NCBI GenBank assembly: GCA_945877505.1
Contig: CAMDWT010000017.1
Location: forward strand, 1-40,151
Reading direction: 5' to 3'
Origin: Crenothrix polyspora
Lineage (GTDB): Bacteria; Pseudomonadota; Gammaproteobacteria; Methylococcales; Methylomonadaceae
Length of the DNA stretch: 40,151 nucleotides
The translations under genes and the position numbers were made by a program. A model generated the notes under the pieces. That model made no database searches. It had not been told where the DNA came from and saw nothing but the letters and a program-made list of their open reading frames with translations. Positions 10,839-19,346 of the stretch are shown in pieces; the first letter of the stretch is position 1; every line of letters begins with the position of its first letter.

Positions 10839-11489
10839 TTACAATTCGGATTTTGACGATAATTTATAACGTATATATTCAATAACTGCAGGCAATATTG
10901 AAACAATAACAATACCAAGCATAACCAGTGAAAAGTTATGTTTAACGAATTCTATATTGCCAAATAAATAGCCTCCCAGCATACAAATTGAAATCCAGCC
11001 GATGCCACCGATCACATTGTATTGCAGAAACCTTTTGTATCCCATATCGCCTATCCCAGCCACAAATGGGGCAAAGGTACGAATAATTGGCACAAACCTG
11101 GCAATAATAATCGTTTTTGCACCGTACTTTTCATAAAACTTATGGGTGCGCTCCACATGATCCCTATTCAAAAAACGAGTCTTCTCCTGTTTTGCTATTT
11201 TAGGACCAAAAAAACGACCTATTTCATAATTTACTGAATCGCCCAATACCGCAGCAATACATAACGTCACATATAATATACCAAGACTCAGATCGCCTTT
11301 AGCCACAAACGTACCCGCCGCAAAAAGTAGTGAATCTCCCGGTAAAAAAGGCAATATAACTAAACCTGTTTCACAAAATATAATAATAAATAATATTATG
11401 TAAGTGACATAGCCATAATTCTGAATTATCTCGCTGAGATATTTATCTAAATGTAAAAAAATATTAATGAATTGGGTGACATGTTCCAT
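10839..11489 (-). CDS. DedA-family inner-membrane protein
   Basis: DedA proteins are polytopic inner-membrane proteins; members act in envelope homeostasis and lipid-carrier flipping, and some need membrane potential. The 216-residue product shows the family motifs: CETGLVILPFLPGDSLLFAAG near residues 39-59, GDSVNYEIGRFFG, then ARFVPIIRTFAPFVAGIG and GGIGWISICMLGGYLFGN, with about five hydrophobic segments. It resembles the E. coli YqjA/YghB branch, which carries the same acidic and arginine residues. It appears to be a single transcription unit, set off from htpG by a strong terminator. The exact substrate cannot be told. Confidence 0.88.
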   Translation of the reverse strand: MEHVTQFINIFLHLDKYLSEIIQNYGYVTYIILFIIIFCETGLVILPFLPGDSLLFAAGTFVAKGDLSLGILYVTLCIAAVLGDSVNYEIGRFFGPKIAKQEKTRFLNRDHVERTHKFYEKYGAKTIIIARFVPIIRTFAPFVAGIGDMGYKRFLQYNVIGGIGWISICMLGGYLFGNIEFVKHNFSLVMLGIVIVSILPAVIEYIRYKLSSKSEL

Positions 11490-11577
11490 GACGTTTCCTA
11501 TTATTTCTCTCAGTTGTACCGTTATTCAATCTTTATCAAAGGTTTTTACAAAAAACCGACAACTGTTAACATCAGAC

Positions 11578-11609
11578 AAAAAAAAGGCTGGATGACTCCA
11601 GCCTTTTTT
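11578..11609 (-). terminator. Rho-independent terminator of htpG
   Basis: GGCTGGA (11586-11592) pairs perfectly with TCCAGCC (11597-11603) around the loop TGAC, flanked by A-run 11578-11585 and T-run 11604-11609. It begins 15 bases after the htpG stop and works on the minus strand; the symmetric flanks could also make it bidirectional. Confidence 0.92.
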
Positions 11610-11623
11610 ATTTATCCAAAGAT

Positions 11624-13570
11624 TTAGTTTAACAAACCTTGCAACAAACCATTTAACTTATGCACAAAAGCAGCGGGGTCATCTAACTGACCACCTTCAC
11701 TCAAAATAGCTTGATCAAACAAAATATGGGTTAAATCGGCAAAGCGAGTATCGTCCTGCTCGGTTTTCATCCTCACGACTAAAGGATGTGTTGGATTGAT
11801 TTCAAAAACCGGCTTTCTGCCGCCCATACCCATTAATTGCCCAGCATCTTTCATGATTCTTTCCATATTAAGACTCATGCCATAAACATCAGCAACCAAA
11901 CAAGCAGGTGACTCAGTTAAACGATGACTCAATCGCACATCGCTCACTTTATCTGCTAAAACGTCTTTAATCTGCGTCAGAATCGCTTCAAAATCTTTAT
12001 TAACTTCTTCCTGAGCGGTTTTGTCTTCTTCCTCTTCAAGAGCACCTAGATTCAAATCACCTTTGGCAACAGACTGTAAATGTTTACCTTCAAATTCATC
12101 TAAATTAGAAACCAACCATTCATCGATCCGATCTGATAACAATAAAACTTCAATGCCCTTCTTACGGAAAATCTCCAAATGTGGGCTGTTTTTTGCGGCA
12201 GAAAAACTGTCTGCAGTAACATAATAAATATTTTCCTGACCTTCTTTCATGCGAGCTATATAGTCGTCCAGACCTACATCCTGCTTATCAGTATCGGCAT
12301 GAGTCGACGCAAAACGCAATAATTTAGCAACACGCGCTTTATTTGCATGATCTTCAATCGGACCTTCTTTAATCACTGCGCCAAACTGAGCCCAAAAGGT
12401 TTCATATTTTTCAGGTTCATTTTTAGCCAGATTTTCCAACATACCCAGCACTTTTTTAACCGCACCTGTCTTAATAGCGCTGATTTGTTTACTTTGTTGC
12501 AGAATCTCTCTTGATACATTTAAAGGTAAAGAGTTTGCGTCAATAATCCCACGCACAAAACGCAAATAACGCGGCATCAACTGCTCGGCATCATCGGTAA
12601 TAAATACTTTACGGATATAAAGTTTTACACCATGCTTAGCATCTCTATCCCACATGTCAAAGGGTGCGCGTGAGGGGGTATAAAGCAACAAAGTATATTC
12701 ATTGCTGCCTTCAACCTTACTGTGCACATAAGCTAATGGATCTTGAAAATCATGTCCGACATGCTTGTAAAACTGATGATAATCTTCTTCAGAAATTTCT
12801 TGACGTGCTTTAGTCCATAATGCGGAAGCACTGTTTATGGTTTCTTCTTCAATGAGAGCAACCGGCTTAACTTCTTTAGCTTCTTCGTTTTCTTCTTCAT
12901 CTAAATCCATTTCTGGCATAACTTCTTTGTCCATAACAATAGGTAAAGAAATATGATCAGAAAATTTTCTAACAATAGAGCGTATACGATAACCATCCAA
13001 GAATTCAGTTTCTGCTTCTTTCAAATGCAAGACGATTTCTGTTCCTCGGGTTGCTTTTTCAACAGATTCCAGCGTGTAATCACCCTCACCGGCGGACTCC
13101 CAGCGAGTCGCTGCACCTTTGTCAGCGCCGGCTTTACGTGTGGTAAGCGTCACTTTATCGGCAACAATAAAGGCAGAGTAGAAACCCACACCAAATTGAC
13201 CAATGAGTTCACTATCTTTAGCTTGCTCACCCGTTAAGGCTTCAAAAAACTGTTTAGTACCTGATTTTGCAATAGTTCCAATATGCTCCTGGACTTCAGC
13301 ACGTGTCATACCGATACCATTATCGATGATACTGATGGTACGTTTCTCTTTATCAAATTCCAGACGAATTTTTAACTCACTATCGCCTTCATACAAACCA
13401 TCATTGGATAAGGCTTCAAAACGCAATTTATCAGCCGCATCGGAAGCGTTAGAAATTAACTCTCGTAAAAAAATCTCCTTGTTACTATACAAAGAGTGAA
13501 TCATTAAATGGAGCAGGTGCTTTACTTCAGTTTCAAAACCCAACGTTTCTTTTTTAGCGTCAACAGTCAC
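11624..13570 (-). CDS. htpG: Molecular chaperone HtpG (bacterial Hsp90)
   Basis: HtpG is the cytosolic Hsp90 chaperone, a homodimer with a GHKL-type ATPase domain that remodels client proteins after heat stress. The 648-residue protein has the N-terminal ATP motifs (LISNASDAADKLR, DNGIGM, GQFGVGFYSAF), the middle domain including NSLPLNVSREILQQ, and a C-terminal dimerisation domain. It is slightly longer than E. coli HtpG (624), with an acidic linker near residue 220 (MDLDEEENEEAKE). The start is GTG at 13570. It is monocistronic: a sigma-32-type promoter lies upstream and a strong terminator downstream. Confidence 0.97.
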   Translation of the reverse strand: MTVDAKKETLGFETEVKHLLHLMIHSLYSNKEIFLRELISNASDAADKLRFEALSNDGLYEGDSELKIRLEFDKEKRTISIIDNGIGMTRAEVQEHIGTIAKSGTKQFFEALTGEQAKDSELIGQFGVGFYSAFIVADKVTLTTRKAGADKGAATRWESAGEGDYTLESVEKATRGTEIVLHLKEAETEFLDGYRIRSIVRKFSDHISLPIVMDKEVMPEMDLDEEENEEAKEVKPVALIEEETINSASALWTKARQEISEEDYHQFYKHVGHDFQDPLAYVHSKVEGSNEYTLLLYTPSRAPFDMWDRDAKHGVKLYIRKVFITDDAEQLMPRYLRFVRGIIDANSLPLNVSREILQQSKQISAIKTGAVKKVLGMLENLAKNEPEKYETFWAQFGAVIKEGPIEDHANKARVAKLLRFASTHADTDKQDVGLDDYIARMKEGQENIYYVTADSFSAAKNSPHLEIFRKKGIEVLLLSDRIDEWLVSNLDEFEGKHLQSVAKGDLNLGALEEEEDKTAQEEVNKDFEAILTQIKDVLADKVSDVRLSHRLTESPACLVADVYGMSLNMERIMKDAGQLMGMGGRKPVFEINPTHPLVVRMKTEQDDTRFADLTHILFDQAILSEGGQLDDPAAFVHKLNGLLQGLLN

Positions 13571-13607
13571 GATATTATTCCTAAAATTATTAAAATGAAT
13601 GTCGACT

Positions 13608-13635
13608 ATGTGGGGGCGTATGATTTTTTTTCAAG
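13608..13635 (-). promoter_or_regulatory. Sigma-32 (heat-shock) promoter of htpG
   Basis: On the minus strand CTTGAA (13635-13630) is followed after 14 bases by CCCCACAT (13615-13608). This closely matches the RpoH consensus CTTGAA-N13/14-CCCCATNT. The predicted transcript start is about 30 bases before the htpG GTG. Confidence 0.8.
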
Positions 13636-13804
13636 GTGTTAATCAAAACTCATAGAAATGCCAAACGGGCTGAATGTCAGACAAATAAAACAACACCTAT
13701 TTGTAATGAGCCTTTTTACAAGCCATCAGCTTTGATTTTCTACTACCTTTCTAGCGAACTTTTGAATCAAAAACTAATATCTTTTAAAATACGCGCTTTA
13801 GCCT

Positions 13805-15091
13805 CTAGGATATTTCTCCGACCATATAATTTTCCTCGACCGTCATTAATTTTGTATTAATGGTTTGATTCTCAACCGACTCGTCATTATTTATGACGCT
13901 AGCGACTTTAAGATAATTTGGTGTATAACCAAATACACGCTGCCTTCCATCTTCTAACACTTCGCTATAACCTTCCCATAACACCGGAAAAGTATTGCTT
14001 AAATTATGCTGACAAAAAGCTTGTTTCATCTCATTAGCTAAGCTATGTAACTGCTGACTACGCTGTTTTTTTATTTCATTGGTCAATGGGTTTGGCAAAG
14101 TGGCCGCTTTTGTACCTTCACGGCTGGAATAGGTAAAAATATGTATATGTCCAAATCCGGTTTGTTTAATAAAGTTATAGCTGTCCTGCCATTCTTCTTC
14201 CGTTTCTCCCGGAAATCCTACAATAATATCTGTCGTAATATTAAAGTAAGGAATTTGTGCGCGTAATTGCTTAACGATAGCGGCAAACTCTTCTGTTTTA
14301 CAGCGTCGCGCCATTCTGCGTAAAACAGTATCTGAACCACTTTGCAAAGGTAAATGTAAATGGGGCATCAATCTAGGATTTTGGAACAACGTAAAGAAGT
14401 CTGCCGGCAATTCCCAAGGCTCTAATGAGCCAAGTCTAAGCCGTGGAATGGCTGTTTCAGATAAAATAGCTTTGATCAAATCAGACAAATTATTGCCTAA
14501 ATCACTACCATAACCGCCCAAATGCACACCCGTTAAGATAACTTCTGTAATACCTTGCTTATGAAGGGCATTGATTTCATCTATCACTGCTTGCACAGGA
14601 CGACTCACTTCGTCACCCCGTGCAACTGTCACAATGCAAAAAGTACAGCGATAACGACAACCATCTTGCACTTTAACAAATGCGCGTTGCCGCCCACGTG
14701 TAAATAAAGATATTTCTCCGGGCTCTGTAGACATAGCAGGCATTACTTCCATGTTAAGTTCTGCTAAAGCTTTCTCTACCAGTTGATCTTTATCCTTATT
14801 ACTCACGACCAAATCAACGCCCAACAAAGCCGCCGCTTCGTCTTGATTTAAAGTCGCATAACAGCCGCTCACGACCAGCTTTGCCTGCGGATTATCACGA
14901 TGTATCCGGCGTATTAATTGACGTGATTTTCTAGCCGCATCTTGTGTAACGGCACAAGAGTTAATCACAATCAAATGAGCCGCTTCTACTTGTCGTGTTA
15001 TTTGATGCCCGGATTTTTGAAACGCCTGCGCCCAGGTTTCTAATTCTGCTTCGTTAAGCCGGCAGCCGAGTGTTTTAAGGTGAACTTTCAT
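13805..15091 (-). CDS. mtaB: tRNA t6A37 methylthiotransferase MtaB
   Basis: MtaB converts t6A at tRNA position 37 to ms2t6A with two iron-sulfur clusters. The 428-residue protein has the N-terminal UPF0004 domain with Cys10, Cys46 and Cys77 binding the auxiliary cluster, the radical SAM motif Cys145-x3-Cys149-x2-Cys152 (CRYRCTFC), the family strings GFPGETEEEW and HIFTYSSREGT, and a C-terminal TRAM-like region. The beginning MKVHLKTLGCRLNEAE and the sequence VARGDEVSR separate it from MiaB and RimO. It lies three bases after the SpmA/SpmB-like gene. E. coli has no MtaB, so this gene marks a lineage difference. Confidence 0.92.
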   Translation of the reverse strand: MKVHLKTLGCRLNEAELETWAQAFQKSGHQITRQVEAAHLIVINSCAVTQDAARKSRQLIRRIHRDNPQAKLVVSGCYATLNQDEAAALLGVDLVVSNKDKDQLVEKALAELNMEVMPAMSTEPGEISLFTRGRQRAFVKVQDGCRYRCTFCIVTVARGDEVSRPVQAVIDEINALHKQGITEVILTGVHLGGYGSDLGNNLSDLIKAILSETAIPRLRLGSLEPWELPADFFTLFQNPRLMPHLHLPLQSGSDTVLRRMARRCKTEEFAAIVKQLRAQIPYFNITTDIIVGFPGETEEEWQDSYNFIKQTGFGHIHIFTYSSREGTKAATLPNPLTNEIKKQRSQQLHSLANEMKQAFCQHNLSNTFPVLWEGYSEVLEDGRQRVFGYTPNYLKVASVINNDESVENQTINTKLMTVEENYMVGEIS

Positions 15092-15094
15092 TAA

Positions 15095-16324
15095 TTATCC
15101 AAAGAACCAATACGCCACAAAAATTGCAGCGATAATACCTGCAAGATCAGCTATTATCCCACAGGTAACCGCATGGCGAATACGTTTGATACCCACTGAG
15201 CCAAAGTAAATAGCCAGCACATAAAAGGTAGTTTCTGTACTCCCTTGCACAATAGACGCTAAGCGCCCTGCAAAGGAATCCGCGCCATGTGTTTTCATGG
15301 CATCTATCATCATTGCTCTAGCCCCACTGCCACTAAAAGGTTTCATTAAGGCCGTCGGTAAGGCATCAACAAATCGATCATCCAGACTAAAATAATGTGC
15401 GGTAGCTCTTGCTAAATCTGTCAACAAATCCAATGCGCCACTCGCTCTAAACACGCCAATAGCAACCAGCATAGCCACTAAATAAGGGATGATTAAAACA
15501 GCGGTTTGAAAACCTTCCTTAGCACCCTCTATAAAAGCATCGTAAGCGTTAATTCCTTTGTACAGCGCTCCAAAAATAAAACTTATCACGAGAGAAAATA
15601 AAATAACGTTGCTTATAATAGATGATTGCTGAAGCATTTGTTCTTGCGGTAGGCTAGAAAAATACGCCAATAACCCACCAACGATGAATGTAAATCCACC
15701 CAAATAAGCCAGCACAACTTTATCCAGCAAATTAATTTTCTGTACCGCCGCCACTGCAAGCAAGCCAAACAGCGTAGACATATAGGTCGCAATTAAAATA
15801 GGGATAAAGACATCGGTAGGATTAGCCGCACCAAGTTGTGCACGGTAAGTAAAAATTGTTATCGGAAATAAGGTAACACCAGAGGTATTGATTACTAGAA
15901 ACAGTATTTGCGCATTGCTGGCGGTATCAGGCTTAGGATTAAGCGTTTGTAATTCCTGCATCGCTTTAATACCCATTGGCGTTGCCGCATTATCCAACCC
16001 CAATGCATTTGCAGAAATATTCATGACAATAGCCCCTAAAGCCGGATGTCCATTCGGTACTTCGGGCATTAAGCGGCTAAATAATGGCGTAAGGCCTTGC
16101 GTTAATAACTGAATAAATCCACTCTTTTCTCCAATCTTCATAATCCCCAGCCATAAAGCCAGCACCCCTGTTAAGCCTAGCGAAATCTCAAAAGCAGATT
16201 TTGATAAACTAAACATGGCCTCCATGAGTTGCGCAAAAACCTGCTGATCACCAAGAAAAATCAGTTTAAACAATGCGGTAAAAAAAGCAGACAAGAAAAA
16301 GCAAATCCAAATAATATTTAGCAC
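15095..16324 (-). CDS. SpmA-SpmB fusion, nucleoside-recognition (Gate) domain membrane protein
   Basis: The 409-residue protein is polytopic, with about ten hydrophobic segments. The N-terminal half matches SpmA (FEISLGLTGVLALWLGIMKI, NGHPALGAIVMNISANALGLDNAATPMG) and the C-terminal half SpmB (GAKEGFQTAVLIIPYLVAMLVAIGVFRASG, KPFSGSGARAMM, IVQGSTETTFYVLAIYFGSVGI). SpmA and SpmB are separate proteins in spore-formers; the fused form occurs in nonsporulating Gram-negatives and has an unknown role, possibly transport through the Gate domains. The start is GTG at 16324. It precedes mtaB by three bases, so the two are almost certainly cotranscribed. Confidence 0.85.
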   Translation of the reverse strand: MLNIIWICFFLSAFFTALFKLIFLGDQQVFAQLMEAMFSLSKSAFEISLGLTGVLALWLGIMKIGEKSGFIQLLTQGLTPLFSRLMPEVPNGHPALGAIVMNISANALGLDNAATPMGIKAMQELQTLNPKPDTASNAQILFLVINTSGVTLFPITIFTYRAQLGAANPTDVFIPILIATYMSTLFGLLAVAAVQKINLLDKVVLAYLGGFTFIVGGLLAYFSSLPQEQMLQQSSIISNVILFSLVISFIFGALYKGINAYDAFIEGAKEGFQTAVLIIPYLVAMLVAIGVFRASGALDLLTDLARATAHYFSLDDRFVDALPTALMKPFSGSGARAMMIDAMKTHGADSFAGRLASIVQGSTETTFYVLAIYFGSVGIKRIRHAVTCGIIADLAGIIAAIFVAYWFFG

Positions 16325-16433
16325 AGTAGACAGATAAGTAAGTAATTTTTAACTATTCTATTGCCTGAGAGGCGTCATTGTCTTTTTTTTAATGCTAAAC
16401 TGAACACTTATTCCATTAAATATACATAGTCCT

Positions 16434-17567
16434 TTGCCACCACTCAGCCTCTACATTCATATTCCCTGGTGTATTAAAAAATGTCCTTATTGTGATTTTA
16501 ATTCGCACGCCATTAAAACTGACACACCAGAAGCGGCTTATATTGATGCCTTGCTAAACGACTTAGCTATAGACCTGCAACGCTATGCTATTAACCGCCC
16601 CCTCAGCAGTATTTTTATTGGTGGAGGCACACCCAGCTTATTTTCGCCAGAATCTATTGACCGCTTATTACGCGGCATTGAACAACAAATTACCTTAAAA
16701 GATAAGCTTGAAATAACACTTGAGGCAAATCCAGGTACGTTTGAAAGCCATAAATTTGCAGAATTTAGAAACCTAGGCATTAACCGCTTATCGATAGGCA
16801 TTCAAACTTTTAATGATCAACTTCTAAAGAAACTGGGACGCGTACATTCAGCAAACGAAGCGATTATGGCCGCAGAAATTGCCCACCAAGCTGGTTTTGA
16901 AAACTTTAATCTAGATTTGATGTTTGGCTTACCCGACGCTAACCCTGATGACAGTATCAATGATATAAAAACGGCCATAAATTTAAAGCCTACCCATATT
17001 TCTTTTTATCAATTAACGTTAGAACCCAACACTTATTTTCACAAGTTTCCACCTCAATTACCCAATGACGAGTTTATTTTTAATACACAAAAAAACTGCC
17101 AGAAACTATTAGCTGATCAAGGTTATCAACACTATGAAGTGTCAGCCTATAGCCAACCCGATTTGCAATGCAGGCATAATGTGAACTATTGGCAATTTGG
17201 TGATTACCTAGGAATTGGTGCAGGTGCTCACGGTAAAATCACTCAAAGTTTACCTGACGTGATTACTCGAACGTTTAAACCTAAAAGTCCTGAACAGTAT
17301 TTAAAAAACACCCATAAAAATGGTGGCGCAGATAATATTTCTGTAAAAGAACTCCCCTTAGAATTCATCATGAACCATCTGCGCCTGAAAAAAGGCTTTA
17401 ACATCGACACTTATCAATCAAGAACCGGTTTAACGATAAGCACTCTGGAACCCGCCTTAACCAAATGCCTTAAAGAAGGGTTGCTAATACATCACGATAA
17501 ACATTATTATTGCTCAGAACAAGGCTGGAACTTTATGGACAACATTTTAGAAACATTCATACCTTAA
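16434..17567 (+). CDS. hemW: Radical SAM heme chaperone HemW
   Basis: HemW binds heme and delivers it to respiratory enzymes; it resembles coproporphyrinogen dehydrogenase HemN but lacks that activity. The 377-residue protein begins PPLSLYIHIPWC and has Cys13-x3-Cys17-x2-Cys20 followed by DFNSH, the FIGGGTPSLF motif, and HNVNYW. The single extra HemN cysteine (CPYCxC) is absent, with Phe in its place, as expected for HemW. The start is TTG at 16434; an in-frame stop at 16401 leaves no ATG alternative. It is divergent from the SpmA-SpmB gene and lies 98 bases before pyrE. Confidence 0.93.
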   Translation: MPPLSLYIHIPWCIKKCPYCDFNSHAIKTDTPEAAYIDALLNDLAIDLQRYAINRPLSSIFIGGGTPSLFSPESIDRLLRGIEQQITLKDKLEITLEANPGTFESHKFAEFRNLGINRLSIGIQTFNDQLLKKLGRVHSANEAIMAAEIAHQAGFENFNLDLMFGLPDANPDDSINDIKTAINLKPTHISFYQLTLEPNTYFHKFPPQLPNDEFIFNTQKNCQKLLADQGYQHYEVSAYSQPDLQCRHNVNYWQFGDYLGIGAGAHGKITQSLPDVITRTFKPKSPEQYLKNTHKNGGADNISVKELPLEFIMNHLRLKKGFNIDTYQSRTGLTISTLEPALTKCLKEGLLIHHDKHYYCSEQGWNFMDNILETFIP

Positions 17568-17665
17568 CGATTTACGTTGATAGCCAGATTTAGCTACGAT
17601 TATCGCAACTAAAGTCACGCTATTAAGAAACCAGCCCTACAACAACTTCATCTATCAATCTTATT

Positions 17666-18304
17666 ATGCTCAATTATAAAAAAGACTTTATTGCCTATGC
17701 GCTCGACTGTGGCGTCCTAAAATTCGGTGAATTTCATTTAAAATCCGGACGCACTAGCCCCTATTTTTTCAATACTGGTTTGTTCAATACCGGCGCTCAA
17801 CTTGGAAAACTCGGCCATTTTTATGCACAAGCCTTACTTCAATCATCGATTAACCCGGATATTCTTTATGGTCCCGCCTATAAAGGCATTCCCTTGGTTA
17901 GTGCAACATCAATTGCCTACGCACAAATAACCGGAAAAGATATTCCCTTTTCTTTTAACCGTAAAGAAGCTAAAGATCATGGTGAAGGTGGCAGTTTGGT
18001 CGGCGCTCCTTTACAAGGTAAGGTTATAATTCTGGACGACGTTATTACTGCAGGCACTTCCGTTAGAGAGTCCGTAGAAATCATCAACCATGCTGGCGCC
18101 ATACCTGCTGGTGTTTTGATTGCACTAGACCGGCAAGAAAAAGGCTTAAATGATTGCTCCGCTATTCAAGAAGTCGAGGAACGTTTTAACATGCCAGTGA
18201 TTGCCATCATCACCTTAGAAAATATTATCGATTATTTAAAAGCCGAAGCGAATAACGAACAACTTGATGCCATAAAAGACTATCAAAATCGTTACGGAAT
18301 TTGA
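17666..18304 (+). CDS. pyrE: Orotate phosphoribosyltransferase
   Basis: PyrE joins orotate to PRPP to give OMP in pyrimidine synthesis. The 212-residue protein shows the PRPP-binding motif VIILDDVITAGTS and the catalytic loop FNRKEAKDHGEGG, with the N-terminal FGEFHLKSGRTSPYFFNTG typical of the family. Length equals the E. coli enzyme (213). It is convergent with waaC, separated by only 32 bases that contain a REP-like palindrome. Confidence 0.97.
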   Translation: MLNYKKDFIAYALDCGVLKFGEFHLKSGRTSPYFFNTGLFNTGAQLGKLGHFYAQALLQSSINPDILYGPAYKGIPLVSATSIAYAQITGKDIPFSFNRKEAKDHGEGGSLVGAPLQGKVIILDDVITAGTSVRESVEIINHAGAIPAGVLIALDRQEKGLNDCSAIQEVEERFNMPVIAIITLENIIDYLKAEANNEQLDAIKDYQNRYGI

Positions 18305-18311
18305 TGATAAA

Positions 18312-18342
18312 ACGGTGGGAGTGGCTTCAACCACTCCTACAA
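18312..18342 (-). repeat. REP-like GTAG palindrome between pyrE and waaC
   Basis: GGAGTGG (18318-18324) pairs perfectly with CCACTCC (18331-18337) around CTTCAA. Read on the minus strand it starts TATTGTAGGAGTGG, sharing TTGTAGGRG with the elements at 3703 and 7084. The TAG of this block (18339-18337) is the waaC stop codon. It sits between two convergent genes, and could also help end both transcripts, though there is no T-run. Confidence 0.5.
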
Positions 18343-19329
18343 TAAGCTATGAGCCAACGTAATAATCTCATTCGCATCGATATCCTTGATGGAATAATCT
18401 TGTTTGTTTAGCTTATACGGATTAACAACTGATGACGACTTAACCACTTTATTAATAGCCGTTTCATAAGCCATTCTAACGGGTGTAGGACCAAAAATTG
18501 TAATCGAGGGTCTATTTAAAGCCCATGCCATGTGAGTTGGTCCCGTATCATTACCAATCAATAAGTCAGCTTTAGCAATAAGTGCTTTTAACCCATTCAA
18601 ATCCAGTCTAGGCATCACTTGAATATTATCGGCTTGCGTAGCCATCCAATCTGCTTTTTGCTTTTCTTGCTCGCTACCCCAAACGACCAAACAGTTTTGT
18701 TGCAAGCCTTTTGCTATTTTTACAAACTTATCGACGGGGTAATTTTTACTATCCCAACTTGAACCGATAACCAAGACAATATTTCTACGATCTTTTTTAA
18801 AAAATCCGTCAAGTGGAAGTTCTGTATGCGTAAAATACAAACAAGGTTTTTTAGTTAGTATTTGGTCTGAGGTGATCTCTAGACCTAGAGGACGGGATAA
18901 GATAAACGCATTCCTAACCACCGCATTCGTGTCAAAAGAACAGTTTAATTTTATATTATAGAACCACGAGGCCGTTTTTTCCCTAATTGAATTTGCATCA
19001 AATCCTGCAATACGTTTACCTAGTATTTTTGCAATAACGGCTGACTTAATGAGGCCTTGGGCATCAATAACTAAGTCATAATTATTATGTGCATAATGAC
19101 GAATGTCATTAATCTGCTGTAAAAAACCCCATTTGTTGGTTTTTAAAGACTTAAGATTAACGGTTAAAATCTGATTGATATCAGGATTATTTTCTAGTAC
19201 ACCGGCAAAACCTTTTTCAACTATCCAATCAATCTGAATAGATGCATCATAGGCTTTAATGAACTGCAAAGCGGCCATAGCATGAACAATATCACCGAGC
19301 GCAGATAGTTTAACAATAGCAATTTTCAA
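18337..19329 (-). CDS. waaC: LPS heptosyltransferase I (WaaC/RfaC)
   Basis: WaaC adds the first L-glycero-D-manno-heptose to Kdo of lipid A on the inner face of the inner membrane. The 330-residue GT9 protein begins MKIAIVKLSALGDIVHAMAAL, characteristic of WaaC, and has the donor-binding region LLIGNDTGPTHMAWAL with the family GNDTGP(T/M)H motif, followed by ITIFGPT. The start is TTG at 19329, 17 bases after waaF, with no nearby ATG. The stop codon is provided by the REP-like element, so the C terminus may have been trimmed or changed slightly by its insertion. Confidence 0.93.
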   Translation of the reverse strand: MKIAIVKLSALGDIVHAMAALQFIKAYDASIQIDWIVEKGFAGVLENNPDINQILTVNLKSLKTNKWGFLQQINDIRHYAHNNYDLVIDAQGLIKSAVIAKILGKRIAGFDANSIREKTASWFYNIKLNCSFDTNAVVRNAFILSRPLGLEITSDQILTKKPCLYFTHTELPLDGFFKKDRRNIVLVIGSSWDSKNYPVDKFVKIAKGLQQNCLVVWGSEQEKQKADWMATQADNIQVMPRLDLNGLKALIAKADLLIGNDTGPTHMAWALNRPSITIFGPTPVRMAYETAINKVVKSSSVVNPYKLNKQDYSIKDIDANEIITLAHSLL

Positions 19330-19346
19330 TGGACACCCGCTACCTG

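Noticed and set aside
11541-11557. Palindrome GGTTTTT-ACA-AAAAACC upstream of the DedA gene
   Set aside because: A/T-rich short palindrome next to the htpG terminator; no evidence for function.
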